A stretch of 64,000 nucleotides of DNA from Achromobacter pulmonis (GTDB lineage: Bacteria > Pseudomonadota > Gammaproteobacteria > Burkholderiales > Burkholderiaceae_B): assembly GCF_902859765.1 (NCBI RefSeq), contig NZ_CADIJV010000013.1, positions 1 to 64,000 on the forward strand, in the 5' to 3' direction. Below the pieces are notes generated by a model, which saw nothing but the letters and a program-made list of their open reading frames with translations, made no database searches and was not told the DNA's origin. Shown here piece after piece: positions 53,552 through 61,971 of this stretch; position 1 is the first letter of the stretch, and every line of letters begins with the position of its first letter. The position numbers and the translations under genes are program-made.

Positions 53552-54122
53552 AGCGCAGCACTTCGTCTTCGTCCATGCCGAGCTGGCGCGCCACGTCGGC
53601 GTCGCTCCAGCCGGCTCGCAGCAGGCGCACCACGATCTCGGTCATGGGCATCACGCCGTGCACGCCGCGGGCGCGGTTGTGGCGGATGGTGGCGGCGATG
53701 CGGTCGGCGGCCGCGTCGCGGCCGGGCCGGATCGTCACCAGCGGCAGGTAGCCGTGCACGCGCGCCTGGATCGGGCCTTTCTTCTTGCCGACGCGCTGGC
53801 GGTGAAAGCCGTCGACCACCACGTAGCGATCCGCCGCCGCATGATGGGCGACGATGGGCTGGGTATAGCCGTCGGCCGCGATCGACAGCTCCAGCAGGCG
53901 CATTTCGGGCGGCGCGACGCTGTTGGGGTTGTAGTCGTTGGCCTCGACCTGGTAGCCGGGAATCCACTGCACGCAGTCGACCGGTTCGGCCGCGAACGGG
54001 CTGTGCTCATGCAGGCAGCGCCGGATCCGGTTGATGGCGTCGATGCGCGAAGCCAGGGGCAGGTTGCGCAGTTCCTCGAACAAGGTCCTGGCGCGGTTCT
54101 CCAGATCCGTTACGTGTGGCAT
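53487..54122 (-). CDS. ibrB: IbrB-like ParB/sulfiredoxin-fold protein
   Basis: 211 residues with AAGGA 7 bases before the ATG. The ParB-type core spans about 55-115: YQVEANDYNPNSVAPPEMRL, DGYTQPIVAHH and VVVDGFHRQRVG, followed by a helical domain with a possible helix-turn-helix (WSDADVARQLGMDEDEVLRF). IbrB together with IbrA was described in E. coli as needed for expression of prophage-borne Eib surface proteins; a DNA-related role is likely. It overlaps the GNAT gene upstream by 116 bases and the kinase gene opposite by 65 bases. Confidence 0.85.
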   Translation of the reverse strand: MPHVTDLENRARTLFEELRNLPLASRIDAINRIRRCLHEHSPFAAEPVDCVQWIPGYQVEANDYNPNSVAPPEMRLLELSIAADGYTQPIVAHHAAADRYVVVDGFHRQRVGKKKGPIQARVHGYLPLVTIRPGRDAAADRIAATIRHNRARGVHGVMPMTEIVVRLLRAGWSDADVARQLGMDEDEVLRFKQVSGLPELFRDHSYSRSWE

Positions 54123-54552
54123 GCGTGTTCCTTTTCAAGGTGACCCAGTTGCCCCGGGTGGTTTGGACCTGGAAGCCGTGCGGCAGCAGCAGCGTCGCGC
54201 AGTCGCGCGGCACGCGTAGCGTGCAGGGTTGGTCGCGTTCGTCGATGAATTCGAGCACCTGGCGGCGCAGCTCCCGGAACAGGCCGCGCTGGCGCGCTTC
54301 GGGGCGGATGTAGCCGTCGCGGATGCGGACGGCGCCGGTCTGCAATTCGATGCTGACGAAACCGAGCAGGCGCTGCTGGCCGCGCCGGCGCACCACGAAC
54401 CAGCGGTGGCGCGCGCTGTCGTTCAGGGGGTAGCCGCCGCAGTCGCGGCGCACCGTGGCGCTGGCGAAAAAGCGCCCCATCTGGGCGAAGAAGGCGGCCT
54501 CGTCGTCGTAGGAGGTCAGGCGCAGGAAGTCGTATTGGTTCAGGGCGGGCAT
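54007..54552 (-). CDS. GNAT-family protein nested between ibrA and ibrB
   Basis: 181 residues from ATG 54552. The GNAT-like core includes RWFVVRRRGQQRLLGFVSIE, the acetyl-CoA loop region YIRPEARQRGLFRELRRQVL and the late LLPHGFQVQTTRGNW. The motif-A signature is R-Q-R-G-L-F instead of Q/RxxGxG/A, as in some divergent members. The gene overlaps ibrA by 13 bases and runs 116 bases into ibrB in another frame, so the three are one transcriptional unit. Its acceptor is unknown. Confidence 0.7.
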   Translation of the reverse strand: MPALNQYDFLRLTSYDDEAAFFAQMGRFFASATVRRDCGGYPLNDSARHRWFVVRRRGQQRLLGFVSIELQTGAVRIRDGYIRPEARQRGLFRELRRQVLEFIDERDQPCTLRVPRDCATLLLPHGFQVQTTRGNWVTLKRNTHATRNGSGEPRQDLVRGTAQPAPGFAHRRHQPDPALPA

Positions 54553-55772
54553 GGGGACGTCCGCTGTGCAGGGGCAAGCACGGTGTCGATGTCGCGGCGG
54601 GCGGGCCCGAACGACAGTGAACGGGCCATGTCCTGCTTGAGCAGCGACAGGCCGATGCGCCGCCAGGATGGCTGCGCCTTGCGGTTTTCGAGATCGGGAA
54701 TGCCGGCATCGGGCCACTGGGCCAGCGGTTGGCCGTGCTGTTCCCACCAGGCGATGAAGACGTCGATGCGGCGCGCGTATACCTGGCGCAGCGTGGCGGG
54801 CATGCTTTCGAGCAGGAACTGGCTGTACTGGCGCCAGGAACTGAAGGTGGGCGGCAGGCCGAGGCCGCCGCGATAGCCAAGAAAGCGCTGGCGGCAGTAG
54901 CGCGCGGCATAGTTGGCGCCTTCGACGCGCTTGACGGCGCGGAACCAGGTGGCCGGCTCGAGCTTGTGGAACAGGTCCAGCCCCTTGCGCTGGTCGTCGC
55001 CATAGGGTTGGCAGATGCGCATCTGCGAGTACGCCACGCCGGCGCGCAGCATCTGGTCGTAGAGCCGGTTGTAGGGGTGGCGGTGCTCGCCGGTGTAGCG
55101 CCAGATGTCTTCGAACTTCCAGTCGTAGATCGGAAAGAAGGTGACGGCCCTGTCGCTCAGCTTGTCGCGCGTGCTCCAGGCCAGCGCCTTGCGCGCGCCA
55201 GGCGGGGTCCAGGCGCATTTCTTGCTGCGGCGCTTGACCGCCAGGTAGCGGTTGAGCGATTCGTCGGAGCGGATGCCCACCAGGAACGCGGTGGACGCGT
55301 CGCGCGACAGCCAGTGGTTGAATTCGGGCACGAACTCCTCGAATTCCATGCGATGGCGGTAGAACGGGAAATAGCCGGGATCGCTGATCACGGCGGGATG
55401 CCGTGGCAGCGGGCGGATCCAGTCGGCCTCGCGGCCCGGTTCCCAGGCGCACCAGTAGGGTTCGCGCAGGCTGGAGGCATTGCGCAGGTTGATGGGCAGG
55501 CAGATCCACCACGGATGGACGTCGGGCCGCTGGAACATCTCGGTGACGTGGGCGATGGTGGCCTGGTATTGGCCTTCGAGATCGATGAAGACCGCGTGCA
55601 CCGGGCCGCGTCCCATTTCGCGCGCCACGTCGAGCGCCAGATGCAGGGTGACGGAGCTGTCCTTGCCGCCCGAAAAGGCGACGCAGACGCGTTCGAAGTA
55701 CTTGAACGCCAGGCGGATGCGCGCCCGGGCGGCTTCAAGGACATTGCAGTCGCGGTAATGCTTGACCGCCAT
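54540..55772 (-). CDS. ibrA: IbrA-like PAPS-reductase/ATP-pyrophosphatase family protein
   Basis: 410 residues from ATG 55772, with AAAGG 8 bases upstream; a GTG at 55781 is the alternative. The PP-loop S34-GGKDSS at residues 34-40 (VAFSGGKDSSVTLHLALD) marks the ATP-pyrophosphatase fold shared with PAPS reductase and DndC. Other features include IDLEGQY, GIRSDESLNRY, PIYDWKFEDIWRY and several Trp/His-rich segments. PAPS reductase C-terminal KRT-ECG-LH motif is not seen, so it is not an assimilatory sulfate reductase. First gene of the IbrA-GNAT-IbrB unit. Confidence 0.88.
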   Translation of the reverse strand: MAVKHYRDCNVLEAARARIRLAFKYFERVCVAFSGGKDSSVTLHLALDVAREMGRGPVHAVFIDLEGQYQATIAHVTEMFQRPDVHPWWICLPINLRNASSLREPYWCAWEPGREADWIRPLPRHPAVISDPGYFPFYRHRMEFEEFVPEFNHWLSRDASTAFLVGIRSDESLNRYLAVKRRSKKCAWTPPGARKALAWSTRDKLSDRAVTFFPIYDWKFEDIWRYTGEHRHPYNRLYDQMLRAGVAYSQMRICQPYGDDQRKGLDLFHKLEPATWFRAVKRVEGANYAARYCRQRFLGYRGGLGLPPTFSSWRQYSQFLLESMPATLRQVYARRIDVFIAWWEQHGQPLAQWPDAGIPDLENRKAQPSWRRIGLSLLKQDMARSLSFGPARRDIDTVLAPAQRTSPCPP

Positions 55773-55949
55773 TCTTCCCACCTTTGCACGGCATTACGGT
55801 CGCGCCGGGTGGCCGGGGCCATGGCGCCATGTCTCTGTCGGCCAGGAAGGGTTTATACGTATCCACCGCGACAGGCTAGTGAGAATAGCCCGAACGCGCA
55901 GGGGGCACGCGGTCATTGCGTCCGACTTTGATCGGACGGGGCGCGCGCC

Positions 55950-56321
55950 TCAGGTCAGCCTGGCACCGTTGGGCACATGGTGCTCGGGCGTCACCAGAAT
56001 GGTGTGGTCGGCATCGTCGGCCAGGCCCAGCACCAGCACTTCGGAGCGCACCGGGCCGACCTGGCGCGGCGGGAAGTTGACCACGGCCAGCACGCGCTTG
56101 CCCGGCAATTGCTCGAGGCTGTAGCGGCCGGTGATTTGCGCCGAGCTTTTCTTGATGCCGACGCCGGCGCCGAAGTCGATGGTGAGCTTGTAGGCCGGTT
56201 TGCGCGCTTCGGGGAACGGGTCGGCGGCCATCACGGTGCCGACGCGGATGTCGACCTTCATGAAGTCGTCGAAGCTGACGGTGGCGGCGGGCGGGGTGTT
56301 CGGGTCCTGGGTGTAGTGCAT
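55950..56321 (-). CDS. csaA: CsaA-like tRNA-binding/chaperone protein
   Basis: 123 residues from ATG 56321; longer frame upstream is unconserved. The EMAP/tRNA-binding OB fold shows FDDFMKVDIRVGTVMAADPF, PAYKLTIDFGAGVGIKKSSAQIT, LPGKRVLAVVNFPPRQVGP and SEVLVLG. Length and ending match CsaA, described as a secretion-associated chaperone with tRNA-binding ability. It stands alone. Confidence 0.92.
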   Translation of the reverse strand: MHYTQDPNTPPAATVSFDDFMKVDIRVGTVMAADPFPEARKPAYKLTIDFGAGVGIKKSSAQITGRYSLEQLPGKRVLAVVNFPPRQVGPVRSEVLVLGLADDADHTILVTPEHHVPNGARLT

Positions 56322-56442
56322 GGTCTCGGGTGAGGCGAAGCGGCGCATGGGCGCGATGGTGGCGCATCGCGTCGAGCCGGCCGCGGTCCCGTCGTGCCGG
56401 CGGCGCATGGGCGCGCGCGGCACGGCAGGACCGTCAGGCGCG

Positions 56443-56613
56443 TCAGGGTTTGGTGGCGGCGGCCGCCGGGGCGGCGCTTTTCTTGCCGCGCGGCTTGGCC
56501 GCGGGCGTCTGGGTTACTGGCGGCGTGTCGATCTCCTGTTTGTTTCGTTCGCCCCGCGGGGTGTTTTCCGGATGGGGTTTGGGAAAGGCCCAGGGTTTCG
56601 TTTTCTGATCCAT
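56443..56613 (-). CDS. Small disordered Pro/Lys/Ala-rich protein, 56 aa
   Basis: AGGAG lies 9 bases before the ATG at 56613, which decides the start over an in-frame ATG at 56691. The sequence (MDQKTKPWAFPKPHPENTPR opening, KPRGKKSAAPAAAATKP tail) is charged and Pro-rich, predicted unstructured, with no known domain. In composition it resembles the 58-residue protein at 9497-9673, though alignment is not convincing. Confidence 0.6.
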   Translation of the reverse strand: MDQKTKPWAFPKPHPENTPRGERNKQEIDTPPVTQTPAAKPRGKKSAAPAAAATKP

Positions 56614-57098
56614 TGCTTGTACTCCTTGCACAGGCGGAACAGTAGCATTTGCCGTGGCCGTGAGTAAGTGAGGGTTGACGTCAATATTCATCGCATCGTG
56701 ATGGGGAAAAGCGGCGGGCGCGGTATCGCGCCGGCTGCTGTACGACCGCCGCGGCGGCGGTGCGTTCACTATTTGATGGGGGCGTGTGTGGTGATGGGTT
56801 GTCGGAAGGCCGCGATGTCGATCGCGGACCGGGCCTGGCGGCGGATCCGGCGCCAGCGCGGACGCGCAATATACCCGGTTGGCGCGTCGCGCATGGCGCA
56901 ACGCTTGCCGCGATCCGCGCGGCAATACGCATGCCAGGCGCGGTTCGGCGCAATTCTACCGCGCCCGGGGCCAGCCCCGCGTTCAGGGTATTCATCCGGA
57001 TGGCATCCGGCCTCATCCCTTTGCATCGGCGAAACCCTGTATTGTCGGCCGCGCTGGAACGTCTACGATGGACGTCGTGCACATAGGGGGGATGCGCT
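56614..57098. other. 485-bp spacer without a convincing gene
   Basis: Open frames here have no ribosome binding sites or protein-like composition. One perfect 8-base inverted repeat, TTGCCGCG-ATCCG-CGCGGCAA (56905-56925), has no T-tract. Nothing else stands out. Confidence 0.4.
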
Positions 57099-57293
57099 AT
57101 GGACACGAGCAAGGAATGGTATGCCGCCGTCAAGGAATGGCAGCGCGCGCGCGACGCATTGACCAGCGCCATCGCCGCCATCAAATGGCCCGATCCGACA
57201 CCGGATTGCCTGGCCACTTACGATCGTGCCTATGCGCAGGAGACTGCCGCGCGCGAGCGCATGAAGCAGGCCTATGAGCGTGTGCGGCGGTGA
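57099..57293 (+). CDS. Small helical protein, 64 aa
   Basis: The ATG is preceded by GGGGGGA with 5-6 bases spacing. The sequence is acidic/basic helical (KEWYAAVKEWQRARDALTSA; RAYAQETAARERMKQAYERV) with a Pro break in the middle, suggesting a helical hairpin. No family recognised and no signal or membrane segment. It is 38 bases before the GNAT gene, perhaps one operon. Confidence 0.6.
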   Translation: MDTSKEWYAAVKEWQRARDALTSAIAAIKWPDPTPDCLATYDRAYAQETAARERMKQAYERVRR

Positions 57294-57331
57294 TGCGGTG
57301 AGGCGGCGGCGCGGTTGCTACACTGCCGCGC

Positions 57332-57817
57332 ATGACGCAATTTTCGAACACTCTGATCGTCCGGCCGGCGCGGCCCGACGACGTGGCGGCGCTGGAAGCC
57401 GTGCTGACGCGCACCTACGAAGGCACCTGGCGGCCGCAGATGACGCCGGAGAAATACCGGTATTTCCTCGATAGCGGCAAGATCCCGCGCTACGTCGCCG
57501 AGCGCGGCGCGCGCTTTCATGTTTGCGAGGCCGATGGCCGCGTGGCCGGCATGGTCGATTGGGAGCAGAACTTCATCTGGGCGCTGCATGTGCATCCGGA
57601 TTGGCAACGGCGTGGCGTCGGCGCCGCGCTGCTGGCGCTGGCCGAGGATGGCATGCGCGCCGACGGCCACCGCCAGGCGCGCCTTGAGACCGACACCTTC
57701 AACACACAGAGCCGCGCGTTCTATGGCAAGCACGGCTATGTCGAGGCCGACACTTACCCTGACGAGGAATGGGACAGCGGCTTCACCACGGTGCTGCTGG
57801 TCAAGGCGCTGGCCTGA
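57332..57817 (+). CDS. GNAT-family N-acetyltransferase
   Basis: 161 residues. Motif A is standard: WALHVHPDWQRRGVGAALLALAED, followed by LETDTFNTQSRAFYGKHGYVEA (motif B). The N-terminal IVRPARPDDVAALEAVLTRTYEG is typical of stand-alone GNATs. The acceptor cannot be predicted. Confidence 0.9.
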   Translation: MTQFSNTLIVRPARPDDVAALEAVLTRTYEGTWRPQMTPEKYRYFLDSGKIPRYVAERGARFHVCEADGRVAGMVDWEQNFIWALHVHPDWQRRGVGAALLALAEDGMRADGHRQARLETDTFNTQSRAFYGKHGYVEADTYPDEEWDSGFTTVLLVKALA

Positions 57818-57932
57818 CACGGCGCGGGCATGGCGCCATGGCATGGCTCCATGAATTGCGATGCCTATGGCTCTGGCAATGGGGCCAGGGCGGCGTTAAG
57901 GTGGGCTTTTCTTACCGACCACGTCATTCGCC

Positions 57933-58565
57933 ATGTACCTGCCGTCCGCTTTCCGTGAAGACTCGCCCGAGGTCCAGCACGATTTCATCCGCGCGCATCC
58001 TCTCGGGGTGCTGATGACCGGCGGGGAAGGCGGGCTGATGGCCAACCACATTCCCTGTCTGCTCTACCCAGAAGGGCCGCAAGGCGTGCTGCGCCTGCAC
58101 ATGGCGCGCGCCAATCCCCAATGGCGGGAACTGGCCGCGGGCGCCGAATGCCTGGTGGTGTTCCATGGCGCGCAGGCCTACATCACGCCGTCCTGGTACG
58201 CCACCAAGGCCGAGACACACAAGGTCGTTCCGACCTGGAATTTCGTCGCCGTGCATGTCTGGGGCAGGCCGACGGTGCACGATGACGCGGCCTGGGTACG
58301 GACCCAGATCGGCGCCTTGACCGACGCGCAGGAGAAGGCGCGGGTCGAGCCCTGGCGGGTGGAGGACGCGCCCGAGGATTTCATCGCCGCGCAGATGCGC
58401 GCGATCGTCGGCGTGGAGATCGCCATCACGCGCATCGAAGGCAAATGGAAGGTCAGCCAGAACCGCAACGCCGCCGACCGCCAGGGCGTGGCGGCCGGGC
58501 TGGCGGGCGAGCATGGCGACGCCGTCATGGCCGGGCTGGTGGCGCGTCGCGGCGGCCTGGATTGA
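57933..58565 (+). CDS. PaiB-family FMN-binding protein
   Basis: 210 residues. Family features: MYLPSAFREDSPEVQHDFIRAHPLGVL, ANHIPCLLYPEG, HMARANPQWREL, ITPSWYATKAETHKVVPTWNFVAVHVWG and the C-terminal EGKWKVSQNR. PaiB of Bacillus was reported as a transcriptional regulator; the fold is that of FMN-binding split barrels. The last 41 bases overlap the 3' end of the convergent MFS gene. Confidence 0.93.
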   Translation: MYLPSAFREDSPEVQHDFIRAHPLGVLMTGGEGGLMANHIPCLLYPEGPQGVLRLHMARANPQWRELAAGAECLVVFHGAQAYITPSWYATKAETHKVVPTWNFVAVHVWGRPTVHDDAAWVRTQIGALTDAQEKARVEPWRVEDAPEDFIAAQMRAIVGVEIAITRIEGKWKVSQNRNAADRQGVAAGLAGEHGDAVMAGLVARRGGLD

Positions 58566-59793
58566 CGTGGCGTGAGGCGCCTCGGCCCCAAGCCAGGCAG
58601 ACGATCGCCGCCGCCTGCAGGGCCGCCGCCAGCGCCAGGAACCCGAACAAGGGGTGCGGCCCCTGGCCGGACAGTGTCCGCAGCACGCCGAACACGGCCG
58701 GCGCGAAGGCGTAGGCGGCCTGCGACAGGGCCACGATCAGCGGCACCACCCGCGCCGCGTCCGCACGCGTGAATTCGGCCTGGGCGATCAGCGGCGGCAG
58801 CGAGGTGGCGTTGCCAATGCCGGCGCCGAACAGCAGCACGCCCAGCCACACCGCCCAGGTGTGCTCCATGGCCAGCATCAGCACCAGCGAGCCGGCGATC
58901 TGCGTGGCGTACGACAGGCAGGCCACCAGGCGGCGGTCGGCCGCCGGCGGCATCAGCCAGCCCACCAGGCTGCGGCCGGCGATGGCGCTGGCCGTGGCCA
59001 GTCCCATGGCGATGCCGGCGGTCTGCGCGCCCAGCAGCGGCGCCAGCAGCGACAGCAGGTGGGCGATCAGGCCGATCTGCGCGAACAGGCCCAGCGCCAT
59101 GCCCGCGCCCAGCGACAGGAAGGCGCGGTCGCGCCACAGCCGCGGCACGGCCGGCGCGGTCGCCGCCTGTGCCGGCGCCTGCGGCGGCAGGCCGTCGGGA
59201 TGCTGGCCCAGTTGCCGGGGCGTGACGGCGAAGACCCGGCGCGCCAGCACCGCGATCACGATCACCATCGCCGCGCCTACCCACGCGGCGGCCTGCGCGA
59301 AGCCGCAAGCGCCGATCAGGAATACCCACAGCGGCGAGAACACGATGCCGCCGACGCTGGCGCCGTTGTAGGCCATGCCCAGCGCGGCGGGCCGGCGCTG
59401 GACGAACCACGGCGCGATCAGCGCGTTGACCGCGGCCGCGCCCAGCGTCACCCAGCCCATGCCGGAGAACAGCGCGGCTGCATACAACTGCCATGGTTCG
59501 GCCGCGCGCGCCCAGCCGGATACGCCCAGCGCCAACGCCAGCGCGCCGGCCACCGTCACCGCCGGCACGCCCCAGCGCCGGTACAGGCGCGGCAGGTTGG
59601 CGACGATCAGGGTGCCGCACAGAAAATGCAGCGTGACGGCGGCCGATACCAGGGCCACGCTCCAGCCGGTGCGCTGCACGACTGCGTGCAGGAACACGGG
59701 CGGGCCGTAAAAACCCACGCCCCAGCCGAAGATGGCCAGCACGAAGGTGGCCTGGAGGACGGTCCAGCCAAAGAAACGAGTCGGGGTGTGCAT
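58525..59793 (-). CDS. MFS transporter
   Basis: 422 residues from ATG 59793, twelve predicted helices, with the N-terminal TRFFGWTVLQATFVLAIFGWG and loop 2-3 region LPRLYRRWG as in the monocarboxylate-type/OFA-like MFS group. No ribosome binding site is seen before this ATG. It is divergent from an ArsR-type regulator across a 77-base spacer, so the regulator probably controls it. Substrate unknown. Confidence 0.9.
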   Translation of the reverse strand: MHTPTRFFGWTVLQATFVLAIFGWGVGFYGPPVFLHAVVQRTGWSVALVSAAVTLHFLCGTLIVANLPRLYRRWGVPAVTVAGALALALGVSGWARAAEPWQLYAAALFSGMGWVTLGAAAVNALIAPWFVQRRPAALGMAYNGASVGGIVFSPLWVFLIGACGFAQAAAWVGAAMVIVIAVLARRVFAVTPRQLGQHPDGLPPQAPAQAATAPAVPRLWRDRAFLSLGAGMALGLFAQIGLIAHLLSLLAPLLGAQTAGIAMGLATASAIAGRSLVGWLMPPAADRRLVACLSYATQIAGSLVLMLAMEHTWAVWLGVLLFGAGIGNATSLPPLIAQAEFTRADAARVVPLIVALSQAAYAFAPAVFGVLRTLSGQGPHPLFGFLALAAALQAAAIVCLAWGRGASRHVNPGRRDAPPARP

Positions 59794-59813
59794 GACGGTG
59801 CGCGCTGTCTTGT

Positions 59814-59827
59814 TGCGATGACTCGCA
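59814..59827. promoter_or_regulatory. Possible operator in the MFS/ArsR spacer
   Basis: TGCGA-TGAC-TCGCA, a 5-base inverted repeat (59814-59827), is the only symmetric element of note in the 77-base spacer. Weak. Confidence 0.3.
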
Positions 59828-59870
59828 GTATGCTTGTGCCTGCACACAACACTTTGGCCTGGGCCGAATC

Positions 59871-60611
59871 ATGGAATCCGAGTTCGCCGACATCAATCTC
59901 TCGGCTGTCGCCGGCGCCATCGCCGATCCGGCGCGGGCCCGCATGCTGTGCCTGCTGCTCGATGGCCGCGCCCGCACCGCCACCGAGCTGGCGGCGGCCG
60001 CCGACATCGGCGCGTCCACCGCCAGCAGCCATTTCCAGCGGTTGCGCGAGCAGGGCCTGGTGGAGCAGGCGGCGCAGGGCAAGCATCGCTATTACCGGCT
60101 GGCCAACGCCGAAGTGGCGCGGGCGCTGGAGGCCTTGCTGGTGGTGGCGGGCGCCGAACGCGCGCCCTTCAAGCCGAATACGCCGTCAGCCCTGCGCGAG
60201 GCGCGCACCTGCTACGACCACATGGCCGGCACCCTGGCGGTGCGCGTTCATGATGCGATGCTGGCGCGCCGGTGGCTCACCGCCGATGGCCGCGATTACG
60301 TGTTGACGCCGCTGGGCGAGGCCTCGCTGGCGCAGGTGGGGGTGGACGTGGCGGGGGCGCGTCAGCGCCGCCGCCGCTTCGCCTGCCCGTGCCTGGACTG
60401 GAGCGAGCGCCGCTCGCACCTGGGCGGCGCGCTGGGCGCCGCCTTGCTGGAGGCGCTGCTGCAACGCGGCTGGGTCGACAAGGACCTGGATTCGCGCGCG
60501 CTCTCCGTCACGCGCAAGGGCGCGCGGCAGTTTCCCGCATTTTTCGGCATGTCCGGGGAGGCGGCCGCCGACGCGGTGGACTGGAACCAGCAAGGCGGCC
60601 ACGCCGCCTAG
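59871..60611 (+). CDS. ArsR-family regulator with an extended C-terminal domain
   Basis: 246 residues. The winged helix fills 1-95 (ATELAAAADIGASTASSHFQRLREQGLVEQ; quoted in part: DIGASTASSHFQRLREQG; wing QGKHRYYRLAN). The remaining 150 residues form a second domain with a Cys pair (FACPCLDWSERRSHLGG) and another winged-helix-like end (LLEALLQRGWVD, LSVTRKGARQF). This two-part design occurs in ArsR proteins next to MFS genes. The CPC could hold a metal or redox sensor. Followed by a strong terminator. Confidence 0.9.
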   Translation: MESEFADINLSAVAGAIADPARARMLCLLLDGRARTATELAAAADIGASTASSHFQRLREQGLVEQAAQGKHRYYRLANAEVARALEALLVVAGAERAPFKPNTPSALREARTCYDHMAGTLAVRVHDAMLARRWLTADGRDYVLTPLGEASLAQVGVDVAGARQRRRRFACPCLDWSERRSHLGGALGAALLEALLQRGWVDKDLDSRALSVTRKGARQFPAFFGMSGEAAADAVDWNQQGGHAA

Positions 60612-60666
60612 CGTTCCCCGGCCGGGGACTCCCCCGGCTTGATGCGCTTTCCCTCGATTTCACTTT

Positions 60667-60712
60667 CGCCCCCCGCGGACCGGCTGGCTGCGGGGGGCGC
60701 ACATCTTTTTTT
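60667..60712 (+). terminator. Rho-independent terminator of the ArsR gene
   Basis: CGCCCCCCGC (60667-60676) pairs with GCGGGGGGCG (60690-60699); seven T follow at 60706-60712. Confidence 0.88.
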
Positions 60713-60744
60713 CATCGGGCATTTGCCCTGTACAGGAGGTGGCC

Positions 60745-61395
60745 TTGCCTACGCTGGCCCTGCACCTTCTCCGCCGCGCCTTGCCTTGCGCGACGGAGCT
60801 GCGCATCGACGTCAACCACGGTCCGCGCGAAGTGGAAACCGAACTCGATGCCATCCACGACCGCATGAACCGGCCCTCGGATCGCCTGCATGGATTGCCG
60901 GAGGTTCAAACCGATATCCCTGGCCTGGTGCTTCGCTACCGCGAAGCCGATGGCGAGTATTACGTGTACGTGGTGGATGTGCGGCGTGGGCGGCTGGCGG
61001 GCTATACGGTGTTCAACCGCCTGATCGAAGTGGGCCGGCGCGCCGACCCCTATGTGCGCGCGCCGCACTCGAAGTACGCCGCGCCGTACCAGGGCATGGG
61101 GCTGGCCACGGCGGTGTATCGCTGGGGGCTGGAGGCGGGGCTGTGCATCATGAGCGGAGCGCGCCAGTCGGTCGGCGCCCATCGCCTGTGGCTGGGCCTG
61201 GCGCGTGACTACACGCTGGGCTACGTCGATCTGCGGCGCAAGCGCCTGACCTATCTGGGCGCGGCCGTGACGGCGCCGGTGCTGGGCGACCTGCATACCC
61301 GCATGTTCCTGCTGGGACGGGGCTGGAGCCTGCCGGACTACCTGCGTGCCACCGCCATGCAGGTGGCCGAAAGTGCGCTTTCGCAACAGCCCTAG
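60745..61395 (+). CDS. GNAT-like protein of unknown role
   Basis: 216 residues. The TTG at 60745 is chosen because AGGAGG (60734-60739) is 5 bases upstream and overlaps the alternative GTG at 60739. A GNAT-like core is suggested by LVLRYREADGEYYVYVVDVR, LAGYTVFNRLIEV and YQGMGLATAVYRWGLEAG, where QGMGLA mimics motif A. The following MSGARQSVGAHRLWLGLARD region is reminiscent of phage-type acetyltransferases. Gene stands alone. Function unknown. Confidence 0.7.
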   Translation: MPTLALHLLRRALPCATELRIDVNHGPREVETELDAIHDRMNRPSDRLHGLPEVQTDIPGLVLRYREADGEYYVYVVDVRRGRLAGYTVFNRLIEVGRRADPYVRAPHSKYAAPYQGMGLATAVYRWGLEAGLCIMSGARQSVGAHRLWLGLARDYTLGYVDLRRKRLTYLGAAVTAPVLGDLHTRMFLLGRGWSLPDYLRATAMQVAESALSQQP

Positions 61396-61622
61396 GGGAA
61401 ATCCCCGGGACGGATCCGCGCGGCCCGCGCCGGACGACCCTGTCATCCGGCTGTAAGCCGCGTCCCGCCTGCCTGTCGCCGCCCTTGCCGAATCTGCCGT
61501 GGAAACGGGGACGCAATTTCCGCATTGCAACAGTGTTTCTATCGGCAGCTCACGTTACAAAACATATCTGAACTGTCATGGGCAGGCGCGGTATGCTGAA
61601 TCGCAGAAAGAGGGCATCCGAA

Positions 61623-61895
61623 GTGCATCAGAACAACTTGATCTACAAGGGATACCGGCTGACGGCCAAGGTTTCCCGGGGCGCCGGCGCTGAAGTTCAG
61701 GCGTTGCCCAGCGGCCCCGTTTTCATCGCATCGATCATGGTGGTCCAGGCGGGCGCCGTGCAGGAAGGCGGCGACGAATATCCCGTGCCATGCTTTGCCG
61801 AGGGCGGTTTCGTGTACAGCCCGCGCGAGGCCGTGCATGCCGCCATCCTGCATGGCCGCGAGATCGTCGACGGCCTGACCCACATGTCTACCTGA
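61623..61895 (+). CDS. Conserved small protein of unknown function, 90 aa
   Basis: The GTG at 61623 is preferred: GAGGG lies 9 bases upstream and the conserved part starts with HQNNLIYKGYRLTAKVSRG. The end SPREAVHAAILHGREIVDGL is a helix that recurs in small proteins annotated only as hypothetical in Burkholderiales. No signal or membrane segment. Confidence 0.65.
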   Translation: MHQNNLIYKGYRLTAKVSRGAGAEVQALPSGPVFIASIMVVQAGAVQEGGDEYPVPCFAEGGFVYSPREAVHAAILHGREIVDGLTHMST

Positions 61896-61971
61896 CGCCG
61901 GGGCGGCGCCGGCAAGGCGCGCCATGGCGGCCATGCGCCACCGCGCCTGGGGTGCGGCGGCCGCGCCCGCC

